Translations under genes and position numbers: made by a program
DNA from: JBGQBN01 sp041494805
Lineage (GTDB): Bacteria > Acidobacteriota > Terriglobia > Terriglobales > Acidobacteriaceae
NCBI GenBank assembly: GCA_041494805.1
Contig: JBGQBN010000063.1
Span: 1 to 25,270 of the forward strand
DNA: 25,270 nt
Direction of reading: 5' to 3'
Notes under the pieces: model-generated
Told to the model about the DNA's origin: nothing
What the model saw: the letters and a program-made list of their open reading frames with translations, nothing else
Database searches by the model: none
Shown: piece after piece, positions 20,391 to 25,270 of the stretch
Numbering within the stretch: position 1 is the first letter of the stretch
How the letters are laid out: each line of letters opens with the position of its first letter

Positions 20391-21680
20391 ATGAAAAACG
20401 ACGCTATGTCCCGTCCTCTGTTCGAAGTTGATCCGCAGGTGGCTGCCGCCATTGACAACGAAGTCCGCCGCCAGCATGAAGGGCTGGAACTGATTGCGTC
20501 GGAGAACTTCGTCAGCGAGGCCGTGCTGGAAGCCATGGGCTCGGTGTTCACCAACAAGTATGCCGAGGGCTATCCCGGTAAGCGTTATTACGGCGGCTGC
20601 GAGTTCACCGACGTGGTGGAAGAGTTGGCGCGAGAGCGGGCCAAGAAACTTTTCGGAGCGGAACATGCCAACGTGCAGCCGCATGCCGGATCCCAGGCGA
20701 ACATGGAGGCTTATGCCGCTGTGCTGCAACCGGGCGACACCATTCTCGGTCTGAACCTGGCCCACGGCGGTCACCTTACTCACGGACATCATCTGAATTT
20801 CTCCGGCAAGACTTACCGCATTGTTCCCTACGGCGTGACCAAGGAAACTGAAACCATTGATTACGATGATCTCGAGAAGCTCGCCGAGAAGGAGTGTCCG
20901 AAGCTGATTATCGGCGGGGGCAGCGCATATCCGCGGATCATAGATTTTGCGCGCATGCGCCAGATTGCCGACAAGGTTGGCGCACTGTACCTGGTAGATA
21001 TGGCGCACTTCGCAGGGCTGGTCGCAGGTGGCGCGCATCCGTCGCCTGTGCCACACGCGCACATCGTGACGTCGACCACGCACAAGACACTGCGGGGACC
21101 GCGGGCGGGAATGATCCTGTGCAAGCAGGAGTTCGCCGCAGCCGTCGACAAGAATGTTTTCCCCGGCATGCAGGGCGGGCCGCTGGTACACATGGTGGCG
21201 GCGAAGGCGGTGTGCTTCCTGGAGGCCATGCAGCCTGAATTTCGTGACTACGCGCGGCAAGTCATCGCCAACGCCAAGGTACTGGCCGATAGTCTAGCGG
21301 CAGAAGGATTCCGCATCATCTCCGGCGGAACCGATACCCACCTCATGCTGGTAGACGTTTTTTCCAAAGGCATGCTGGGCAGCGAGGCGGAGAAAGCCCT
21401 CGGCGAAGCGGGCATCACGGTGAACAAGAACGCTATTCCTTTCGACACCAATCCGCCCATGAAGCCGAGCGGGGTTCGCATCGGCACGCCAGCCCTGACC
21501 ACGCGCGGCATGAAAGAACCCGAGATGCGCCAGATCGGGCGCTGGATCTCCGAGGCCCTGCATCATCGCACCGACGCCGCAGTGCTGGGGAAAATCCGCA
21601 AGCAGGTCCTGGAACTGGCTGAGACGTTCCCGTTGTATCCGGAGCGCAGAGCGAAGGCGCAGGCGGAAGTACGCGCTTAG
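20391..21680 (+). CDS. glyA: Serine hydroxymethyltransferase
   Basis: GlyA converts serine and tetrahydrofolate to glycine and methylene-THF, the main one-carbon source. The 429-residue PLP enzyme shows LELIASENFVSEAVLEAMGS, NKYAEGYPGKRYYGGCEF, NVQPHAGSQANMEAY, LAHGGHLTHGH, LVDMAHFAGLVAGG, the PLP-Lys block TSTTHKTLRGPRAGMI with K232, and FPGMQGGPL. ATG 20391 has AAGGA seven bases upstream. Length and all motifs are standard. It is the last gene of the rpiB operon. Confidence 0.98.
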   Translation: MKNDAMSRPLFEVDPQVAAAIDNEVRRQHEGLELIASENFVSEAVLEAMGSVFTNKYAEGYPGKRYYGGCEFTDVVEELARERAKKLFGAEHANVQPHAGSQANMEAYAAVLQPGDTILGLNLAHGGHLTHGHHLNFSGKTYRIVPYGVTKETETIDYDDLEKLAEKECPKLIIGGGSAYPRIIDFARMRQIADKVGALYLVDMAHFAGLVAGGAHPSPVPHAHIVTSTTHKTLRGPRAGMILCKQEFAAAVDKNVFPGMQGGPLVHMVAAKAVCFLEAMQPEFRDYARQVIANAKVLADSLAAEGFRIISGGTDTHLMLVDVFSKGMLGSEAEKALGEAGITVNKNAIPFDTNPPMKPSGVRIGTPALTTRGMKEPEMRQIGRWISEALHHRTDAAVLGKIRKQVLELAETFPLYPERRAKAQAEVRA

Positions 21681-21689
21681 AAGGGGAAC

Positions 21690-21767
21690 TTAACCACAGA
21701 GGGCACAGCGGACCGCAGGGGAAGATAGTGCGAATTCTCTGTGTACCTCTGTGCCCTCTGTGGTTAA
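21690..21767. repeat. Long inverted repeat (TTAACCACAGAG family) after glyA
   Basis: TTAACCACAGAGGGCACAG (21690-21708) is the perfect reverse complement of CTGTGCCCTCTGTGGTTAA (21749-21767). Beyond the perfect 19 bp the arms continue to pair imperfectly inward for about 15 more bases, so the whole 78 bp can fold into one hairpin. It starts nine bases after the glyA stop and may serve as a bidirectional terminator or mRNA 3' end. A related single arm lies at 1458-1498. Confidence 0.85.
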
Positions 21768-21776
21768 ATTTCTGGC

Positions 21777-22970
21777 GTGCGAATCGCCATCGACATCCGG
21801 CGGATGACCGAGTTCGGCATCGGGACTTACACCCGCAACGTAGTGCGGGCGCTGGGCCGGTTGGATCGAGAGAACAAATATTTTCTTATCGGCTCCCCCG
21901 AGAAGGTGGCGGAGATCGGTCCGCTGCCGCCAAACTTTCACACCGTGCCGCTGCTGGATCCCGACACCACGATCAAGGGTTACCTTGAGTGTCGCACCAT
22001 CCTTAAGCGTCTGAAATGTGATCTGGTGCATATCCCGCACCTGTTCTGGCTGCCGCGTACCCCGCCCTGCCCCTACGTAGTGACCGTCCACGACTTGCTG
22101 GAGCACATGTACCGCGCTCGCGGCCATTCTGGAATAAGGCGATCGTTGCACTTTCACCTTACGCGGCGAGTGTTGAAAGGGGCGGCGCGAATCTTCGCGG
22201 TCTCCAAGTTCACCAAGAGCGAAGTCGAGAAACTATTTGACATTCCAGCCGGGCGCATCGAGGTCGTATACAACGCTATCGACGAGCGTTTCCTGCGCGG
22301 GCACGCCACTCAGACCGACCGCCAATTTCTGGCCGAACGCTACCTTGTGAATTATCCCTTCTTGCTCTATGCCGGGCGCATCAGCCCGCACAAGAACCTG
22401 GTGCGGATCATCGAAGCTTTTTCGGCGCTGAAGGCCGCACTGGATAAAGAAGGGAAGTATCCCGATTTGAAGCTGATCATCATCGGCGACGAACTGTCCA
22501 AGCATCCCGACCTGCGCCGCACGGTCATCCGGGGCGGAGTGCAGAACGACGTGCGCTTCCTGGGATTTATTCCCATCGAAGTGCTCCGCATTTTTTACGA
22601 CGCGGCGAAAATATTTGTGTTCCCCTCACTCTATGAGGGATTTGGCCTGCCGCCGCTGGAAGCCATGGCGCACGGCACGCCGGTTCTCACCTCGAATACT
22701 TCCTCGCTGCCTGAAGTGGTGGGCAACGCTGCCATGCTGGTGAACCCGGAAAACGTTTTCGAGATCATGCGCGCCCTGCACCGCGTGCTGGTCGACCAGG
22801 CACTGCGCGACAAGCTCAAAGAGCGGGGGTACGAGCAGGCCAAGAAGTTTTCGTGGGATGCGTCGGCGCGGCAGATTCTCGGTGTATATGAAAAAGTGGC
22901 AGGGAAGTCTCGGGGAGGCGCACAACCATCAGAAGAACAGGCAGTCGTACCAAGGGCGGCAAATTCATAA
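21777..22970 (+). CDS. GT4-family glycosyltransferase
   Basis: The 397-residue protein is a GT-B-fold retaining glycosyltransferase. The N-terminal domain starts MRIAIDIRRMTEFGIGTYTR with the Gly-rich acceptor-side loop; YVVTVHDLLEHMY and the VSKFTKSEVEKLFDIPAGRI segment are typical of GT4. The C-terminal half opens with FLLYAGRISPHKNLVRIIEAF and contains the nucleotide-sugar E-x7-E motif SLYEGFGLPPLEAMAHGTPV followed by TSSLPEVVGNAAMLVNPEN. Sugar and acceptor are unknown; envelope polysaccharide synthesis is the usual role. The start is GTG at 21777, nine bases after the inverted repeat, with no clear ribosome binding site. It converges with the minus-strand block; 22971-23072 between them shows nothing recognisable. 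Confidence 0.92.
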   Translation: MRIAIDIRRMTEFGIGTYTRNVVRALGRLDRENKYFLIGSPEKVAEIGPLPPNFHTVPLLDPDTTIKGYLECRTILKRLKCDLVHIPHLFWLPRTPPCPYVVTVHDLLEHMYRARGHSGIRRSLHFHLTRRVLKGAARIFAVSKFTKSEVEKLFDIPAGRIEVVYNAIDERFLRGHATQTDRQFLAERYLVNYPFLLYAGRISPHKNLVRIIEAFSALKAALDKEGKYPDLKLIIIGDELSKHPDLRRTVIRGGVQNDVRFLGFIPIEVLRIFYDAAKIFVFPSLYEGFGLPPLEAMAHGTPVLTSNTSSLPEVVGNAAMLVNPENVFEIMRALHRVLVDQALRDKLKERGYEQAKKFSWDASARQILGVYEKVAGKSRGGAQPSEEQAVVPRAANS

Positions 22971-23072
22971 CTGCTGCCGGTTAAGCGACCCGCGCCCAAT
23001 TTGGCAGACACTTCCACGTTCCGGTCGGCGAACTCAAATCTACGACCGCCTTCCTGCTAATTCTACAATCGT

Positions 23073-23297
23073 CTACGTCCTCTCCGGCACCATGTACTGG
23101 ATCAGGAACGTAAGGACGGTCGTGACAGACGCGCCGACGCTTGCCGTCGAGTCCGCGCCCGTCCAGCTTTTCCAGTGAGCTGCGAGAACAGGAGCGATGA
23201 GCACGGACAGAGCTCCCGCCAAAGTCCCGACACCCACCTTAGCCGTGGGGGCCCACTTGTCCCAGCCCGTCTTTGCTGGTTGTGGATTGTCAGCCAT
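23073..23297 (-). CDS. Small two-TM membrane protein, holin-like
   Basis: A 74-residue protein with AGGAGG six bases upstream of its ATG. After a polar N-terminus (MADNPQPAKTGWDKWAPTAK) there are two predicted TM segments: about 21-41 (VGVGTLAGALSVLIAPVLAA) and about 53-70 (SVGASVTTVLTFLIQYMV), with a short charged end PERT. Size, two helices, short tails and location directly downstream of a peptidoglycan hydrolase gene that lacks a signal peptide match holin-endolysin pairs. The sequence itself does not identify a named holin family, so the role is inferred from context. Confidence 0.7.
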   Translation of the reverse strand: MADNPQPAKTGWDKWAPTAKVGVGTLAGALSVLIAPVLAAHWKSWTGADSTASVGASVTTVLTFLIQYMVPERT

Positions 23298-23400
23298 ATC
23301 TTTCCTCCTGGGAGATGAATTTTGTTTTCCGCTTGCGGGGCCGGAGACTACCTACACTAATCGAGCTTAACTTGGCCTTTGCCGACTGATGGGGAAACGT

Positions 23401-24129
23401 TCACAACTGCACTCCCAAAGCTCGGGCTGTCTGCGGGCCGACCTCGCCATCACCAGCCAAGCCGTTGGAAAGCTGAAAAGCTACGACTGCGGCGTGGGTG
23501 TGCGGGCCGAAAGCGCCGTCGATGCGTCCGGGGTCAAAGCCCGCAGCTGCCAACTGCTGCTGAATCTCACGTACCTTGGCGCCGGTCATGGGAGGCGTTG
23601 TCAGGCGAAAGATGATGGTTGGGGGCGGAGATACCACCACGCTAGGCCCGGATGTGTATTGGATCCCCGGAACAAAAATGCCGAGGTCCCAGCGCCGGCC
23701 GGCGAGCGTGGATGCAATGACCCCATCCTTGTGGGAGTGGGCCTCTACGGTTCCGCCGTTCCCGTCGGACACGACAATGTGCCCGATGGCGCCGGGTTGT
23801 GGCTTTCGGAGAACGAACGCGCCAGGAGTCCGAGCGGCCTGGTCAATGCTGACGATTTGGCCGCGACTTTCTGCGTCTCGTTGCCAAAAGCCGCTGAAGG
23901 CGTCGGCCCTGGCGGGATTGCCCGAATCATTGTCGCAACCGTACAAGAACCCTGCGGCTTGGAAGACAAGCCATGAGGTGAATTCAGCGCAGTCCCAGGG
24001 ACCCTTCCAGTTGGAATTGTCTTTCGGAGCTAGCGCTCCGAGAAAGTAGGGTTCGCCCACGTGAGGGCGCGCGAGCTGAAGGATGTTTTCTCCAGCAGTT
24101 TGGGATGGAAGCGGAGTAACTGCAGACAT
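23401..24129 (-). CDS. NlpC/P60-like peptidase with C-terminal peptidoglycan-binding domain, endolysin-like
   Basis: The start ATG at 24129 is chosen because AGGAGGAG lies just upstream; a longer frame from 24219 adds 30 residues without a ribosome binding site. The 242-residue product has an N-terminal cysteine-peptidase domain: helix AGENILQLARPHVGEPYFLG, nucleophile segment GPWDCAEFTSWLVFQ with C47, and the His-bearing strand AIGHIVVSDGNGGTVEAH (H117, H131). A Pro/Ser/Val linker (about 158-180) leads to a PG_binding_1 domain (about 181-242: AKVREIQQQLAAAGFDPGRI, DGAFGPHT, GEVGPQTARALG). No signal peptide is seen, so export would need a holin; the two-TM protein follows 103 bases downstream. 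A phage-type lysis role is inferred, not proven. Confidence 0.85.
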   Translation of the reverse strand: MSAVTPLPSQTAGENILQLARPHVGEPYFLGALAPKDNSNWKGPWDCAEFTSWLVFQAAGFLYGCDNDSGNPARADAFSGFWQRDAESRGQIVSIDQAARTPGAFVLRKPQPGAIGHIVVSDGNGGTVEAHSHKDGVIASTLAGRRWDLGIFVPGIQYTSGPSVVVSPPPTIIFRLTTPPMTGAKVREIQQQLAAAGFDPGRIDGAFGPHTHAAVVAFQLSNGLAGDGEVGPQTARALGVQL

Positions 24130-24308
24130 GTCTCCTCCTGTGCCTACAGGAAGCTTCGACCAAAATGCCAGCCCCAGAAATGAGGCTTTGGCGGCTAGCT
24201 TCCTGTTGGGGCTTTGCACGTTGCGAAATACTGGCCCAGGGGGAAGAGACGCAAATTGTGCTCCCTCAGCTCGGAAGAGTCAAGGGGGAAGGTCCGCCCG
24301 CCTTGTCC

Positions 24309-24833
24309 CTATTTTAGGATCACCAGAACTTTGATGGACCCGCTTCCGGCGGACAGCGGCTCGAGCGCCTTGCCCACAACCGCTCCCAGCATCTGCCTGG
24401 GATTGGTGGCCTTCATCGCATATCCGAGCCGGGAAGACGTCACCAGCAAATCGCCCACCAGGACCGGACCATTCTCGGTGCTGACCTTGGTGGGGACAAT
24501 GCCCGTGATGGCGACGGGAATGTCATTTGGATCCACCCGCGTGACGCCCCCCTTTTCCGCGCCCAGGACAGCGGGACGCGTGGAATAGACGCCTACCACC
24601 CGGCGAGAGTAACGCGCCGTGGTCTTCTGCACACCTTTGCCATCAATGGACATGACCAGCACGTCGCCGGGTTCGTACAGCTCGCGCTGGCCACGAGCAG
24701 GCAGGGCCTCCGCGAAATCAGATCCCGCGACAAAAGTACCAGCGGTAGTAATGTGGCACTTGCGAGTGCCATCAGGGATGTGGCACTCCAGAAAGTTGGA
24801 GGTCGAGCCGGTGGGCAGCACCAGCTTCACCAC
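24309..24833 (-). CDS. Orphan tail-fibre-like C-terminal domain protein, possible 5'-truncated remnant
   Basis: The frame from GTG 24833 encodes 174 residues containing FVAGSDFAEALPARG, YEPGDVLVMSIDG, ARYSRRVVGVYSTRPAVLG, DIPVAITGIVPTKVSTENGP, VLVGDLLVTSSRLGYAMKAT and GAVVGKALEPLSAGSGSIKV. I recognise this as a beta-rich domain usually found at the C-terminus of large surface or tail-fibre-like proteins; I cannot give it a secure family name. Here it stands alone. The frame stays open upstream to 24902 with protein-like codons (SDLAYNTAA before VVKLVLPTG) but no start codon other than the two GTGs at 24833/24830, and there is no ribosome binding site, so it may be the end of a broken longer gene. 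TACAAT at 24848-24843 could be a -10 giving a leaderless mRNA. Confidence 0.6.
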   Translation of the reverse strand: MVKLVLPTGSTSNFLECHIPDGTRKCHITTAGTFVAGSDFAEALPARGQRELYEPGDVLVMSIDGKGVQKTTARYSRRVVGVYSTRPAVLGAEKGGVTRVDPNDIPVAITGIVPTKVSTENGPVLVGDLLVTSSRLGYAMKATNPRQMLGAVVGKALEPLSAGSGSIKVLVILK

Positions 24834-25006
24834 CGCAGCTGTATTGTAGGCAAGGTCGCTACCAAGCCTACTCGGTCGGTAGGAGCCGACACGGTTATCT
24901 AATCAGCCTATACGTCGAGTGGGAAGACATTTTCACGCGGTCTGCTCACGCCCTTGAGCTTGGCAGGTCCGTGGAGGTTGAATGGGAACTTTTGCCAGCC
25001 GCCAGA

Positions 25007-25270
25007 CTAAAGTTTCGAGACTTTGGCGCTGTTGACATTTGTCACCCATATGTTGGCCCCATCAAAGGCCACGCCATAGGGTATGCTTCCCACAAAAGTG
25101 CCGAGGGTTGAGCCGTCGCTCGCCCGCAGCTTGGTCACGGTGCTGCTGTCCTCATTTGCCACCCATATGTTGGCCCCATCAAAGGCCACGCCTTCGGGGC
25201 CAGTTCCCACCGCAAACGTGCCGAGGGTTACGCCGTCGCTCGCCCGCAGTTTCGAAACCGTGTTGCTATC
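25007..25270 (-). CDS. YVTN-type beta-propeller repeat protein, C-terminal part
   Basis: The frame is open at the window edge and ends with TAG at 25007. It shows two 39-residue repeats plus part of a third, each reading like GVAFDGANIWVANEDSSTVT followed by KLRASDGSTLGTF and a GxxP turn. This is the pattern of YVTN/Vgb-like beta-propeller proteins, often extracellular. The DNA of consecutive repeats is almost identical (CCCATATGTTGGCCCCATCA at 25046 and 117 bases later), which points to recent tandem expansion. The protein stops inside a blade right after KVSKL. The N-terminus and any signal peptide are outside the window. Confidence 0.82.
   Translation of the reverse strand, partial: DSNTVSKLRASDGVTLGTFAVGTGPEGVAFDGANIWVANEDSSTVTKLRASDGSTLGTFVGSIPYGVAFDGANIWVTNVNSAKVSKL

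Noticed and set aside
20139..21260. 373-codon minus-strand frame opposite GNAT and glyA
   Set aside because: Antisense shadow across two real genes; no domain features.
22971..23072. Possible bidirectional terminator between the glycosyltransferase and the holin-like gene
   Set aside because: No stable stem with a T-run found on either strand.
24147..24205. Nine-base inverted repeat CAGGAAGCT/AGCTTCCTG upstream of the peptidase
   Set aside because: Arms are 41 bases apart and not linked to a T-run or promoter; could be chance.

Overview
The window looks like a GC-rich chromosome segment of an acidobacterium, probably Terriglobia/Koribacter-like. This rests on protein style (TTG/GTG starts, MltG/BamA/OmpH/TonB/Alr sequences), an outer-membrane assembly gene set, and spacers full of short degenerate repeats. 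It is an inference, not a database result. About 23 kb is conserved housekeeping DNA, almost all on the plus strand. The last 2.2 kb is an accessory-looking minus-strand block.

Layout. 1-261: 5' end of a secreted Pro/Ser/Thr-rich protein on the minus strand, cut by the window edge. 459-1439: mltG, the lytic transglycosylase that terminates glycan strands. 1546-2239: a VapBC-type toxin-antitoxin pair with a doubled operator. 2364-4435: an outer-membrane-type lipoprotein (LolA/LolB or DUF4292-like) and an FtsX/MacB-type permease without an ATPase gene beside it. 4506-8962: the translation cluster rplM-rpsI-rpsB-tsf-pyrH-frr. 9070-11277: a molybdopterin oxidoreductase with two repeat-derived stretches inside its reading frame. 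11329-15274: bamA and ompH/skp, followed by a clear terminator. 15409-16161: a TonB-type protein. 16268-17440: alr. 17472-17985: brnTA toxin-antitoxin on the minus strand. 18199-19323: an alpha/beta hydrolase. 19429-21680: rpiB-GNAT-glyA, an operon. 21777-22970: a GT4 glycosyltransferase. 23073-25270, minus strand: a two-TM holin-like protein, an NlpC/P60-like peptidase with a peptidoglycan-binding domain, an orphan tail-fibre-like C-terminal domain, and the end of a YVTN-type beta-propeller.

Functional themes. MltG, Alr, BamA, OmpH, TonB, the lipoprotein and the permease all serve the envelope. RplM, RpsI, RpsB, Tsf and Frr serve translation, and PyrH makes UDP. RpiB and GlyA serve central and one-carbon metabolism. 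Two toxin-antitoxin modules interrupt these blocks.

The least explained content is non-coding. Tandem heptanucleotide (once octanucleotide) degenerate repeats recur in at least eight places, often supply the Shine-Dalgarno sequence of the next gene, and in one case lie inside a coding region. A second family of strong palindromes lies just ahead of rpsI and tsf, and another set of hairpins is read through in frame in the molybdoenzyme. Several genes have a TATAAT-like box 7-12 bases before the start codon, which suggests leaderless or near-leaderless mRNAs. No tRNA, rRNA, insertion sequence or CRISPR array was seen.
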